Made by a program: the position numbers and the translations under genes. A DNA stretch of 64,000 nucleotides. Origin: Epiperipatus broadwayi. Its lineage: Eukaryota; Onychophora; Udeonychophora; Euonychophora; Peripatidae. Under the pieces are notes generated by a model, which saw nothing but the letters and a program-made list of their open reading frames with translations, did not search any database and had not been told where the DNA came from. Location of the stretch: assembly GCA_028023455.1 (NCBI GenBank), contig JAQFVV010000002.1, forward strand, positions 30,323,725 through 30,387,724, given 5' to 3'. Shown here in pieces: positions 1 to 11,989 of the stretch. Within the stretch, counting starts at the first letter, position 1. Each line of letters starts with the position of its first letter.

Positions 1-345
1 ACTTCATCACAATGATCATTAAGTATTTGTGATGTTTCACATGGAAATTGTTCTCTACAAAAAAACACAATCATAGTATCAAAAATCGTAATTATAAACT
101 CATGTTAAAACCAAATGAATTATTTCATAATGGAAGCAAACAAAATTTAAGTATATTATTATGCTTATCTTTTCTTTTTTTTAATTAAATTTAATCAAAT
201 AATATTTACAATATATTTAAATAAATAAACATGTTCAATATAGGTAAATGTATTTTCCATTGATGGATTTTAGTACAATTTTAATAAATATCAATTACAG
301 AGCAAATACATTCAAAATAAAACTCTTATGTTAAAGACTGCTTAC
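1..345 (-). other. WDR26 intron, left edge
   Basis: AT-rich sequence downstream of the 5' splice site at 345-340 (gtaagc). No repeat or gene is recognisable. Confidence 0.8.
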
Positions 346-502
346 CTACTGCACACGTGATCGACTAATAATGAGACATGATCCAAGTCTCTGTCACCTT
401 TAGTGTTATGATATGGACATTTATCTTTCTGAAGCTCAATAGCCTGATTTAAAAGAGTTTGAAGGCGACGTGGAGGAAGCATAACAGAGGGTGGAAGAAA
501 TG
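346..502 (-). CDS. WDR26: WDR26 orthologue, coding exon (third of three seen)
   Basis: Seen: minus-strand exon of 157 nt, flanked by a 3' splice site (gttatag before CATTTCTTCC) and a 5' splice site (AGTAG followed by gtaagc). It opens with two bases that complete an Ala codon from the previous exon, reads 51 codons and ends two bases into an Arg codon. The peptide includes [16 protein letters not shown] and LLVDHVCS, which I recognise as the linker between the CTLH domain and the first WD repeat of WDR26. Known: WDR26 (yeast Gid7 homologue) is a scaffold and substrate-recruiting subunit of the CTLH/GID ubiquitin ligase, acting in nucleus and cytoplasm. The WD-repeat exons must lie beyond the left edge. 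An ATG reading upstream into MQMFFCVIA is intron and is not a start. Identity rests on memory of the family, but phase continuity with the other two exons makes it firm. Confidence 0.95.
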
Positions 503-984
503 CTATAACACAAAAGAACATTTGCAACTAACAAATTCAGCAATTTAAAGGATTTTTATTATTATTATTATTAAAATAATTAAATATATAAATTTATAAT
601 TGAATTTTTAAAAAAACACAACATCAATAACACTAAAATTGGACAATTATTATATCATCAAACAACATCTGTGGAAATCATTAAATTGTAATAGATGTCA
701 AATCCTTTAATGAAAAACCAGGTCTATTGATTCTAAAGAATCCTGACAATAAATCAATGAGCAATAATAAATGGATATCACTTAGTCTTTGTTAACATAG
801 TTATATCACTTTTATCCTGGTAAATAAAAAAAATTAAAGCTAAACAGCGTTTATAACCCCAATACAGGGTACGATCTGTATGACAGTCTCTCATAAAAAA
901 AGCATAATGGAAAAGGTATTATTCACCAGGCTTATCAATGGCTAAGTTGTGAGGGTATGAGTTCTTATTTTTACTCACTAATTC
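503..984. other. WDR26 intron, no feature
   Basis: AT-rich intronic DNA with a short ATT microsatellite around 560-575. Nothing else is recognised. Confidence 0.6.
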
Positions 985-2165
985 AAAATAAACTCTCTAT
1001 ACATATTGCCACTCAGTGCAAGCCAGAGTAATGCCAGAAGGCTTGTGCATAAAATCCCCATCTAGTGCTTACTCATCCAATATCCCCAGACTAGTTTCTG
1101 GCTTGTGGCCTTCGTCAGTGAGGAGCCTTGGATCTGAGAGCACTGCACCTAGATCTTAGGATCTAATGCAACCCTCCAGCAGCCACCTTTTATCTCTACT
1201 TAACTAGAAAACTATGAATCTTAAATTGAAAACCATTATAATATTTTCAATCCAAGCTCATTAGCCTATATAGTCATATAGGTCTGAATTCAGTTCAGTA
1301 CCTGTACATTTTGGTATCTTTGGTTCTTTAATAAACATAGCCAACACTAACCCATTAGGCAGGATTGGTTTTAAGCCAACAAACATCGCATGATCACCAT
1401 TTTTTATGCTTGCTTATAACTGTTATTAAAATAGGCAAAACTCTATATGTATTGCCACTCAGTGCAAGCCACAGTAATCAATGGATGCCAGAAGGCTTGT
1501 GCATAAAATCCCCATCTAGTGCCTACTCATCCAATATCCCCAGACTAGTTTCTGGCTTGTGGCCTTCATCAGTGAGGATCCTTGGATCTGACAGCACTGC
1601 ACCTAGATCTTAGGATTGCACTGAGTGGCAAAATGTATAGAGTTTTACCTGTTTTAATAACAGTTATAAGCAAGCATAAAAATGGTGATCATGTGATGTT
1701 TATTGGTTTAAAACCAATCCTGCCTAATAGGATAGAGGTGGCTATGGTTATTAAAGAACCAAAGACACCAAAATGTATAGGTACTGAACTGAGTTCAGAC
1801 CTATATGACTATATAAGCTAATGAGTTTGGATTGAAAATATTATAGTGTTTTCAATTTAAGACTCTCAGTTTTATAATTAAGTAGAGATAAAAGGTGGCT
1901 GCTAGAGGGTTGCATGAGATCCTAAGATCTAGGTGCAGTGCTCTCACATCAAAGGCTCCTCACTGACAAAGGCCACAAGCCAGAAACTAGTCGGGGATAA
2001 TGGATGAGAAGGTACTAGATGGGGATTTTATGCACAAGCCTTCTGACATCCAATGATTACTCTGGCTTGCACTGAGTGGCAATACGTATAGAGAGTTTTG
2101 CTGTTTTAATAACAGTTATAAGCAAACATAAAAAATGGTGATCATGTGATGTTTATTGGCTCAAT
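985..2165. mobile_element. Long hairpin element H1 of the shared-core family
   Basis: A large inverted repeat: sequence from about 985 to 1615 returns in reverse complement from about 1616 to 2165. The left side also holds an internal direct duplication, 985-1180 being repeated at 1441-1612. Landmarks are ATTGCCACTCAGTGCAAGCC at the outer ends and the core GACTAGTTTCTGGC plus GTCAGTGAGGAGCC. The 1365-1821 open frames are by-products of the inverted repeat and show no protein similarity. A related copy lies at 42002-42965. No transposase is encoded; the class is unknown. Confidence 0.75.
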
Positions 2166-2531
2166 TCAAAATAACTATAGATATTTCATTTATCGACCAA
2201 TATTGGATAATTAGTAGAGTTATTCAGTTCTACTATATCTGAATTCGAAACCAGGACCAAATATGGCAGGCAGATGGACTATCTTTGTATTGAAGTCCTT
2301 CATTATAATGTATTTACATTATTTAGCTTTATAAAATTAATATTTTAATAAACAAATGAATATAACGTAAATGTAATCAAAAAACAAGGAGAGTAGCTTC
2401 AAAAGAATAAAAGTGTATTGTATATTTAAAAAAACAACAACCTAAAAACATTATACTGGAAAATGTATCAGAATATTAATAAGTTTTCAATCATTTTTCA
2501 CAATCCGTTATTAAATATTTCAACATCGTAA
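2166..2531. other. WDR26 intron, no feature
   Basis: AT-rich, no recognised element. Confidence 0.5.
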
Positions 2532-2647
2532 CTTTTTTTACCGTATGTCATAGCATCGTCCGGGAGGCGAACCCACAACAACGATCTGCACCCAACTGCT
2601 TGCTTGCAAGGCTGCTGCGCTGCCCCCCTCGGCTAACAACACTTGAC
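2532..2647 (-). mobile_element. tRNA-like SINE copy 1
   Basis: Minus-strand copy of a short repeat found at five places here. It starts GTCAAG, has an A-box-like GCCGAGGGGGGCAGC, a B-box-like GGGTTCGCCTCCC, then CGATGCTATGACATACG and a short A-rich tail. Known: this layout (tRNA-like pol III head, short body, A tail) is that of a tRNA-derived SINE, mobilised by LINE proteins. This is the most GC-rich and most diverged copy; its target duplication is unclear. Confidence 0.8.
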
Positions 2648-4500
2648 TAGACTTTTATTTCAATATAAGCTATTATATCTTCTGTGGAAAACAATCAATG
2701 TTCGATATTGATGACATCTATTTGTCCGGCCACTCCAGAATCGAATTATGTAAACAATGACTAAATGTTAAATAGTGATACAATCAGATTTTGATTAATA
2801 CTTTCTCATTAAATGAAAACAACAAATACCTTAAAATTCTTATTATCAGTGGAATACATTTATTTAAATCTGACAGGCAGCAATATATATTTTAGAGATC
2901 TCAGATACATTCAACTTCAACATCAATAATCTTGATAAAAAATGGTAAATGCCAATTAGTTTGAGTACAAAAGTTTACGATATTTAATTTTTTAGACTAT
3001 CACCTTCAATAGGCCAACGGATAGTACTAGCATGAATTTAGTACAATATACTTCTTTTGTTGAAGATCAATAACCCGAAATCTATAAAATCTGGTTGCAC
3101 TGCCATCTAGTGGCTACTGATAATTACCACTGCAATTATATATCATGGATCTGTTGCAGAATGGTGAAAAAGAGATTCTTACAAGTTATTGATATCCAAA
3201 ACATTGGGTCGATAAAACTTTTGTTTCGTAAGCTAAATTGTGAGTTGGAAATGTTTTCATATTGATAACCTTCACGTTTAAGATTTCACCATAATGGATT
3301 AAAAAAAATCCTGGTGATCACATGAATAGAATTCATCCAGAATGATCTATCATATATTTGACTTTTCAGGTTTCTCTAAGATATATTCATTATTGTGATG
3401 ATAGAATCCATCCATCCCATTGTGGATTACCCTCTTATTCTATCATCACCGATCTCCGTATGACCAAAGTAGGACAATTTCATACTACATAGTTTTGCTT
3501 CAAAATAATTTAATAGTTATTAGTATTATTTGTGTAGATGCTAGAATAGTCTTTTGTTAACAGCCACTTTTATTTATATCAATAATACCAGATTTTTCTC
3601 ATTTTATCATTAAAGAACTCCGTCTCAAATACTGGAAAATGATCTAATTTTTATAAAAATTACTTCTTTCTGATTATATTGACACATATTTTACAGTAAT
3701 GATTGAATATTTTTAATAAAATGGAAAGTTATAGTATGCCTCAATGAAAAATTAAAAAAAGAGCTTAAATAAAATACTTGGAGAGTAGAGACTTAGATAA
3801 TTAGAGATTATACGGATACATATTCAAAGGACAAAGGAGTAACCACTTGAAAGAATAACGTTAGAAATATAAAATTATTGCAAAAATTTAAAAATAATAA
3901 ATAAAATATTTATTGAGGAAATAAGGAAGAATAAAAATCAAAAATCGGTTTAGCCTTACGCTTAGATGTAAAAGATAATGCGAAGAGTAAATTGAAGAAG
4001 ATTGTCGAAATCAAATAAATAAATAAATTAAAAAAAAGAAATAAAGAAAGATCTTAAAAAAGATAAATGTAAATGAAGACTATAGCAGGGATTAACTGCA
4101 TAGAATGAAGGAGGATATTTATCTTTGATAGATAAGCGATGTTTTGATTTCTATTGTTGCACAGATTCGTAATTAATCATCATATAAACTTTATTCATTT
4201 TACTGTAAAGAACTTATCTGAAAACATTTTTTTATCACAATTAACAACACTCAAAGAAGTTACTTTCTTTTATTTAAATTAATCACAAGGAAATCTAACT
4301 ATTGAGTGGAAGGATATTTCACTTTCAATACAAATATTTGCACCTAATAGTGATGATTATTATCAATTTTCCAGACATTTTGTGCCATTTTTGAGTCCAC
4401 ACTGGTATTTTTTCATTACTTATACTTTTACTAATTCCAACAGCACATAAGAAACGTTTACTCCTGCTTGAATATGTAAAGTGTCATATTATAGAACATT
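2648..4500. other. WDR26 intron, mostly featureless
   Basis: AT-rich sequence. Apart from the CTCF-like word at 3096-3113, no gene or repeat is recognised. Confidence 0.5.
3096..3113 (-). promoter_or_regulatory. CTCF-like motif
   Basis: The minus strand reads CCACTAGATGGCAGTGCA, which fits the known CTCF core consensus CCASYAGRKGGCRS. It lies about 2.6 kb into the WDR26 intron that follows the exon at 43796-43893. This is a word match only; no binding evidence. Confidence 0.35.
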
Positions 4501-4503
4501 CTA

Positions 4504-4666
4504 CGTTACTCAGAATTATTGGTAAACAGACTCATAATGAATCATTTTTGAATAAACCTGCAAATGCAATTTTACTTTTCATTTATCAACGCCATTCATT
4601 CAGTCTGATAAATAAAGAATTCCTCTTTTACGAGTCTGCCTGCAAATAATTCTGAGTAATGTATTA
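4504..4666. repeat. Small foldback repeat
   Basis: About 32-bp imperfect inverted arms (around ATTACTCAGAATTATT / AATAATTCTGAGTAAT) flank roughly 100 bp. Probably a non-autonomous foldback element; no target duplication identified. Confidence 0.55.
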
Positions 4667-4669
4667 AAA

Positions 4670-6401
4670 CGAGAATTTTCTGTGATATATAGTATTTTTA
4701 TTGTCGTACTCTACCTATGACAAAAGCTAAATCCAATAGAATCAAAATGTAGTGCCCATGTTTGTATGGCATCAAAGACTTAGGTGAAGTTTCATCTTCA
4801 TACACAAAGCAAATCAAAGAATCCTTTTCTTGCCAAAACTCATATTAAGGAAAATCCTGACACATTCTAGTGGAACAAACCATCAGTTTTAAAAAATGGT
4901 TTTTAGCATATGAATATTTAATTATTATTAAAACAAGACTGGAAAACGGCCAGAAATCCTCGCATCACTTTTCCTTTAACGAGAAACCTTTTGAAGCCAC
5001 TCTTGCCCTGAATTATTCAAAAATTGCTTTATGTTTCGCCTACACATACATGTGTGTGACTGTTGAAAACATTGTACAATACTTTTTACTTGGCAATTGT
5101 TTTTTTTTTTTTAATTTCACTTTTGTTCTAAAAATAATTTCAAAGTTTTGATAAAATTGATGTCCGTGCTATTTTATAATATGATTCGCCCCATTCTGCA
5201 GACAGTGCATTGATACTAATCCGATTTACCAAAACCATTTACACCTAAAATAATTAAAAAAATCTATTTATCAAATAATAATCTGATGACAATTAGATTG
5301 CTTATCTGAAAAAGTTTCCAATATTCCTTAAAAATATTTTCTATTTATGGGTATCTTACTATTCAACATAGTAGGCCTAACAGTAATACTTTCTTTTTCA
5401 ATGTTTTCAGAGCAGGTAGGGTCTATTAGATTACGGAATATTTAAAGGCTGTTTCACCCATTCTTGAATCTCAGGTCATACAATAGCCAGTAGAGCTCAA
5501 GGCAATCAATATTAATCTCCAATTAAATAGCCTCAAAATAACTTTTATCGAAAGACATTTTGTAAATGACATACTCTAAACTATAAAACTTAAAAGATTA
5601 TAAACTATTAAGAAAAAAAATTAGTATAAATATACACGGTGTGAACCAATGAAAAATTGCCTGGTTCTTTCTTCAAGTCACCTGCAGCGCCATCTATGAA
5701 TGAACATGTGTTACATAATACCATAGATATTCTTCACAACAATTTTAAGGTGCTAGTATGTTTGGAATGAGATACTGCATGAAATCTAACGATGTGTTGT
5801 AGCTTAAACCGTGATAGAATAACGTATTGTCATGAAAATTTTGTTTTGAACTGGCAAAACTGTAACCAAAACGTGAAATGATTCAAAAGCTACAAGTTAC
5901 AAGAACATTATCAAAAGATTTGCAAGATTTCATGAAAGGCAGGGAGACCAGTAGAACTACATAACACATACAGATTCGGAGATGGGGTTGTGATTGTCTT
6001 GGACAGAGAGTCCCATTTTTCACTTTGAATAGACCCGTTGTGCCGAATGCCATGCACCCGGGAGCACACAGTAGATGTGGCACAAATGACTTGCCTAATG
6101 TAGAGGGTATATGTTCACTATTTTTATACATTATTATATGGACATACAAGAGCGGTAATATAATTCTGCAACCAGGTGGCACAAATCTATGGAACAGGCC
6201 TGTCTGGGTATATATTAACATCTCGATTCAAAGACAGATGAGCAACTATGAAAAAGAGTACAAGCGATACATAATACTGGATCATTACTAATGGCTCTTT
6301 AGCTTCATCTGTTATCTTCTTAACACAATTCTATCATCTCAACTTTAAAGGTACGTCAAACTGCATCAAGATTAAAGTAGATATTCATTTTCAAATAAAA
6401 T
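4670..6401. other. WDR26 intron, no clear feature
   Basis: AT-rich with a slightly less AT-rich stretch at 5640-6240 that has overlapping short open frames on both strands but no recognisable protein. Confidence 0.4.
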
Positions 6402-6737
6402 CTTAACTCAAAAGCAAACATTTCAAATTCTTCAATTTATCTTAAAATCATATATATATAAATTCTTTCTATCTCCATATCATTCTACTTATGATATATA
6501 TTATCTAATGAGCTTTCCAATAGCTCTTAACAAGCTTTTCAGGAATATCCCCGAACCCCAGACCGGTTAATCTTAACTCAAAAGCAAACATTTCAAATTC
6601 TTCAATTTATCTTAAAATCATATATATATAAATTCTTTCTATCTCCATATCATTCTACTTATGATACATATTATCTAATGAGCTTTCCAATAGCTCTTAA
6701 CAAGCTTTTCAGGAATATCCCCGAACCCCAGACCGGT
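6402..6737 (+). repeat. Tandem duplication, period about 168 bp
   Basis: Two nearly identical head-to-tail units (6402-6569 and 6570-6737), each starting ATCTTAACTCAAAAGC and ending CCCCAGACCGGTT. They form the outer part of the left arm of hairpin element H2, so only one unit has a partner in the right arm. The near identity suggests a recent duplication. Confidence 0.85.
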
Positions 6738-7325
6738 TTCTGCTTCTGCTTCCTCAGTGAGGTGTTAGGATATTCAAGCATTAGATTAAAAATACCAGGC
6801 CAAGCCCAGTACTTTATCTAATGGATAACTATTAAGTAGAAAATCTGAAATTTTCAGACATTCATGTCTTTCAATCCAGCTATCAAACTTAAGTAACCAT
6901 ATGGGACTGAACTAAGTTCAGATACACCATATATTAATAGCTTTAGCAATATAAAATCACCAAAACCTTTGTAACAAAAAATATAATTGCTAAAGCTATT
7001 AATATATGGAGTATCTGAACTTAGTTCAGTCCTATATGGCTGTTTAAGTTAGATAGCAGAATTTAAAGACATATGGATGTCTGAAAATTTCAGATTTTCT
7101 ATTTAATAGTTAACCATTGAATAAAGTGCTGAGCTTGGCCTGGCAATTTTTAATCTAATGCTTGAATATCCTAGCACCTTAATGAGGAAGCCAGAAGCAG
7201 AAACTGGTCTGGAGTTGGGGATATTCTAAAAAGCTTGTTAAGAACTATTGGAAAGCTCATTAGATAACATTTATAATACAAGGCTGTTAAATTAGATCAT
7301 GTGATATATGACTTGATTTATTTGC
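6402..7325. mobile_element. Long hairpin element H2 of the shared-core family
   Basis: Left arm (from about 6490) and right arm (6961-7290) are inverted copies, for example GACTGAACTAAGTTCAGATA against its complement near 7010. The core AGACCGGTTTCTGCTTC with CCTCAGTGAGGTG is shared with elements at 985, 19088, 27300 and 42002. It ends with GATCATGTGATATATGACTTG just before an AT microsatellite and the RTE element. No coding capacity. Confidence 0.75.
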
Positions 7326-7342
7326 AAATATATATATATATA

Positions 7343-10300
7343 TATGTAGGCTGCAGAAAGGAGTTTGCTATTAACTGAAAGGAGACCCTTTGATTCCTCT
7401 TGGAGACCTTAAAGGAACCGAGCAGGGCAAATTCCTAATGTCCACTCCATACGTTCTTGTCATTGCAGCTGTTATTACTATGTGATTATTCATATAGTAT
7501 ACGAACATGGATGGGCTGCTCACCAACACGCATTAGCCAGCGTGGTGAGTTTATTGGCTTTTTACCTCTGAGTTTAAGATCAAGAAACACCATGGTCTTT
7601 CTTCTCAGTGCCTGATAAGGCAGAATGAATGTTTGTGTAAATGATAAATATTTTTCCAATACATATATACAATTATGACAGACAAAAATAAAGCATGGCC
7701 CTTATTCCCAGGAGGCTGTAAAGTCACCAACCAAGGCAGCGGTTGGTGGCCGAAGGCGGAGGGTGCTAAGAATCCCCTGATTGTGGACCCAGGCTGCCAT
7801 TTGATGACGACTTTTTATTTAGGTACTTACAACTGCAGATCACTTTCAAGTGAAGGAAGATTGCAAGAATTAGAAGAAGAATTGTCTTATATTAAATGGG
7901 ACATTATTGGACTTTGTGAAGTTAGAAGAAAAGGTGAAGAAACAATTGATTTAAAAAGTGGACATATACTCTATTATAAAGGCACACATATTGGAAATAC
8001 AAGTGGAGTAGGATTCATTATAAATAAAAAGTGGAAGAACAATATTGTGGAGATTGATGGTGTATCGGACAGAGTTGCAAGATTAGTTATACAACTTAAT
8101 AGCAGATACCAAATGCAGATAATTCAGGTTTATGCCCCAACAAGTTCTCATAGTGATGAAGTAGTAGAAGATTTTTATATGGATGTACAAAAGGCTTTTG
8201 ATCAGAGTAAACAACATTTTAAAATTGTTATGGGAGACTTTAATGCTAGAATTGGTAGACAAATGAAAGATGAAATTGCTGTAGGTAATTTTGGTTATGG
8301 TAATAGAAATGAGAGAGGACATAGACTTGTGGAGTTTGCAGAAAAAGAAAAACTTTATATTATGAATTCATTTTTTGAAAAAAATGTTAAAAGGAAATGG
8401 ACATGGAAGCATCCAAATGAAGGTACAGCAGAATTGGATTATATTTTGACTAACAGGAAATACATATTTCAAGATTGTAATGTTCTTAATAAATTTAACA
8501 CAGGAAGTGATCATCGATTAGTAAGGTGTAAGTTACGTGTTAATGTAAAACTAGAGAGACAAAAATTATTGAGAAAAACAATATTTACAGTTGATATTCC
8601 TAATCTTCAGAAACATTCTAATGAATTTAAATTAGAACTTACAAATAGGTTTCAAGTGTTAGGAGATTTTGAACATGATTCAGATTTGAATGAAATTAAT
8701 ATGAAAATAACTGATACACTTTTAAAAACTGCAACAAAGATAGCTGGTAGAAAAAAGCAGCAATTGACTAATAAAATTTCTACTGAGACTAGAGAATTTA
8801 TGAAGAAAAGAAGGAATATGAAGATATACAAAAATGATGTATTAAAAAGAATTGAATATCTCGAATTTTGTAAAATGGTACGGAAAAGAGTTGAAAATGA
8901 TATAAGAAAGTATAACTGTGAAATAGCAAGGAAAGCTGTAGAAGAAAATAAAAGTCTCAAGAATGTTAAACAACATTTTGGTATTGGTAGGAAATTTATA
9001 TCTGCAATAAGAAAAAAAGATGGAATTATTACTAAAAAGAGAGATGACATCATGAAATTGGTAGAAGATTTTTATCAAGAATTATATAGTAATAAAGAAC
9101 AAGTACCTCCTATATCTATTACATCTTCTGAATTGCCCAGAATTTTAAATGAAGAAGTGAGACATGCAATTAAATGTATGAAGAAAGGAAAGGCTCCAGG
9201 AAATGATGGAATTATAATTGATATATTAAAAGAAGGAGGTGAAGAAATAGAAACAATTTTAGCAAAGTTATATACCAAATGTCTAAATGATAAAGATGTA
9301 CCGGAAGATTGGAAGAATGCAGTAATAATATTAATATTTAAAAAAGGTGATAAAGAAGATATTAGAAATTACAGACCTATCAGCCTTTTATCAGTTTTAT
9401 ATAAAAATTTTACCAAGATAATTACAACTCGTCTACAGAGAACTTTGGATTTCCACCAACCAAGAGAACAAGCTGGATTTAAAAGTGGTTTTAGTACAAT
9501 AGATCATATCCAGGTATTGAGAGAAGTCATAGAAAGGACAAATGAATATGAGTTGTCATTATGTTTTGGATTTGTAGATTATGAAAAGGCATTCGATTCT
9601 ATACACATTTCTTCAGTGATTAAAGCATTGGATCATCAAGGTATAGATCCAGGATATTGTCATATTTTAAAGAATATTTATAAAAATGCAACAGCAACAA
9701 TTAGATTACATAATGATACTGGAAAAATCAACATTGAGAAAGGTGTAAGGCAAGGTGACTCCATATCTCCAAAACTTTTTACAGCAGTGCTGCAAGAAGT
9801 ATTTTGTGGATTAAAATGGGAAACTAAAGGAATGAAAGTAAATGGAGAGTATTTAAGTCATTTAGATTTTGCAGATGATGTAGTTGTTTTTGCAAATAAT
9901 GCTTCAGAGCTGCAGGAAATGTTGCAGGAGTTAGCAGATGAAAGTAGAAAAGTAGGACTAAAGATAAATGTTAAAAAGACTAAAGTAATGTTTAATCGAT
10001 TTGCTCAAAATATGAAAATAAAGATTGATTATGAAGAATTAGAAGAAGTTAACAGTTACAAATACCTAGGTCAGATTATTAATACAGATGGAAACATAAT
10101 GGAGGAAATTAATCATAGAATTAAACTTGGTTGGAGTGCTTTTGGTAGAAATAACTTGATACTAAAAGGAAATATGCCTATGTGTTTGAAAAGAATGGTT
10201 TTTAACAAATGTGTTTTACCAGTTCTTACTTATGGATCTGAGACTTGGACACTTAATAGAAGAGCAATACAGAGACTTCAGACCACTCAAAGGAGTATGG

Positions 10301-10648
10301 AGAGATGTATGTTGGGAGTAACAAGAAGAGATCGAAAACGCAATGTATGGGTAAGACAACAAACAGGTGTTACTGACCTTATTGAAAAAATTAAAAGATT
10401 GAAATGGAGTTGGGCTGGACATATTGCTAGAAGAAATGATAATAGATGGACAATTGAAATTTTAAACTGGATTCCAAGAGATTGTAAAAGACCCAGAAAG
10501 AGACCACATGTGAGATGGATGGATGAAATAAGAAAATGTGCAGGGGTGTTGTGGAAAAGAGAAGCTAAAGATCGGAGAAGATGGATTAAACTTGGAGAGA
10601 CCTTCATCCTGCAGTGGATTGATAATGGTTGATGATGATGATGATATT
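7343..10648 (+). mobile_element. RTE-clade LINE, apparently full length
   Basis: Complete-looking non-LTR retrotransposon: a 5' leader of about 330 bp (the 5' boundary is set only by similarity to the copy starting near 45750), one long ORF, a 3' UTR of a few bases and a TGA-repeat tail at 10630-10645. Known: a single endonuclease/RT ORF and a short-microsatellite 3' end are typical of the RTE clade. It is immediately followed by the 3-kb-armed inverted repeat. Confidence 0.85.
7675..10632 (+). CDS. RTE endonuclease/reverse transcriptase polyprotein, intact ORF
   Basis: 985 codons without a stop. Residues 49-290 form an APE-type endonuclease: GTYNCRS with Asn53, CEVRR with Glu82, MGDFNARIG near 186 and GSDHRLV near 277 carry the family's catalytic residues. 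A basic linker leads to the reverse transcriptase: GKAPGNDGI, RNYRPISLLS, VDYEKAFDS (Asp635), GVRQGDSISP and the FADD catalytic pair (Asp734, Asp735). The C-terminus (RPHVRWMDEIRKCAG to GETFILQWIDNG) matches what I know of RTE proteins, often misannotated as craniofacial development protein 2-like. Role: target-primed reverse transcription of its own RNA. The start is uncertain: ATG 7675 is the first in frame, but the endonuclease begins about 48 residues later. All catalytic motifs are present, so the copy could be active. Confidence 0.92.
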   Translation: MTDKNKAWPLFPGGCKVTNQGSGWWPKAEGAKNPLIVDPGCHLMTTFYLGTYNCRSLSSEGRLQELEEELSYIKWDIIGLCEVRRKGEETIDLKSGHILYYKGTHIGNTSGVGFIINKKWKNNIVEIDGVSDRVARLVIQLNSRYQMQIIQVYAPTSSHSDEVVEDFYMDVQKAFDQSKQHFKIVMGDFNARIGRQMKDEIAVGNFGYGNRNERGHRLVEFAEKEKLYIMNSFFEKNVKRKWTWKHPNEGTAELDYILTNRKYIFQDCNVLNKFNTGSDHRLVRCKLRVNVKLERQKLLRKTIFTVDIPNLQKHSNEFKLELTNRFQVLGDFEHDSDLNEINMKITDTLLKTATKIAGRKKQQLTNKISTETREFMKKRRNMKIYKNDVLKRIEYLEFCKMVRKRVENDIRKYNCEIARKAVEENKSLKNVKQHFGIGRKFISAIRKKDGIITKKRDDIMKLVEDFYQELYSNKEQVPPISITSSELPRILNEEVRHAIKCMKKGKAPGNDGIIIDILKEGGEEIETILAKLYTKCLNDKDVPEDWKNAVIILIFKKGDKEDIRNYRPISLLSVLYKNFTKIITTRLQRTLDFHQPREQAGFKSGFSTIDHIQVLREVIERTNEYELSLCFGFVDYEKAFDSIHISSVIKALDHQGIDPGYCHILKNIYKNATATIRLHNDTGKINIEKGVRQGDSISPKLFTAVLQEVFCGLKWETKGMKVNGEYLSHLDFADDVVVFANNASELQEMLQELADESRKVGLKINVKKTKVMFNRFAQNMKIKIDYEELEEVNSYKYLGQIINTDGNIMEEINHRIKLGWSAFGRNNLILKGNMPMCLKRMVFNKCVLPVLTYGSETWTLNRRAIQRLQTTQRSMERCMLGVTRRDRKRNVWVRQQTGVTDLIEKIKRLKWSWAGHIARRNDNRWTIEILNWIPRDCKRPRKRPHVRWMDEIRKCAGVLWKREAKDRRRWIKLGETFILQWIDNG

Positions 10649-11989
10649 GAAACGATAACTTTCCAAGCCCCTATCGTTTCACCATCAAACCTAATGACAC
10701 TCTCATCTGTGCTAAGTTCGAACCTATTTAAATGTTAATAAATATAAAATTCGTTCATGTCTGTATAAACAGTATTATATATTTACGTGCGAACGAACGC
10801 TATAATTAGATAGGATTAGTAAAATTATAGCGTACTAAAGTTATTTAATATTTCTAAAAATGGTTATTATATTATTTAAGTTAAGAGTAAATTATTAATT
10901 TTGTTGTTTAATATTGTAATTTCGTATGTGGATATATAATCTGTGCTATATAGAAGGACATGATTTAAAATATGTAAAAGCCGTTATCTAAAAATACTAT
11001 TAAATGTTTCTTTAAAATTGTTAAAAGATTTCTTGTTTTAAATATATTTCAGGGAAAAGTTTCTCGAAGATATATTTAAAAGCTATATCAAAATATGTTT
11101 GTAAATTATTTTTAATAAATATGTTAAAAATGTTTTCGTTTTAAAAAAATGTTAAAAGGTTGTTTTTAAATAGAAAGAGTTTCTATTATATGTAAGATTA
11201 AAAATAAAAGCTGGTCAAGTAATTAAAAGATTTTTGGTTGTAAACAAGTGTCATTAACGACCACACCTGGAATTCGTAAAAAGTAAAACTAGTTCAAAAT
11301 TTACTAATTAAAATCTCTTTAGATAAGATTTAAGTTATTTTAAAATCTAAATTGGACAATTGTTTGCAACGAAAAATCTTAATTATAATAATAGCTTATG
11401 GAATGTTTCTAACATAAGTTATCTAAGATCTGGATTATAAATTGAAAAATATTTAATTAAATTCCTGAGTTTAGTGAGTCTTGAGGCGGGAGATTCCGAT
11501 AAGGAAAACAGATAAATACTCTGTATTTTTAACGAGAGAGCCATATTGTTAGAGAGAGAGAGCCATATTGTTAGAGATAGACAGCCATATTGTTAGGGAG
11601 AATTAGAGCCAGTCTTCACAATTGTTAATGTTTAACATGTCCGGCTAAAAGCGGGCATCTTGTTGCTGTTACTCCGCGGGAGAACAGGGTTTCTCTCGTC
11701 GAAATGCCTAAACCACCATCATGCCGATAGAAGAGATGAGCCTAACATAATGGGAAAGATGATGCCGCCCAGTCAAACTAAACCAAACCAACAGCCAAGA
11801 ACTTGCAGATAAATCATACCGGTACCGTTTTATTTTTCAAACCGCAGAGCTCTGTGTAATTCTGTGTAATTCTTTATGTAAATATATCTATATAAGTTAG
11901 CTAACTTTCTTTTTAAAATAATTATAAAACTAATATGTACCCAAAACTTAAATCCATTTAATTAATATTTTAAATACGTCAATTGCTAT

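Noticed and set aside
5883-6291. Overlapping 112- and 88-codon frames on opposite strands
   Set aside because: They overlap in antisense over a less AT-rich patch; neither shows a known motif.
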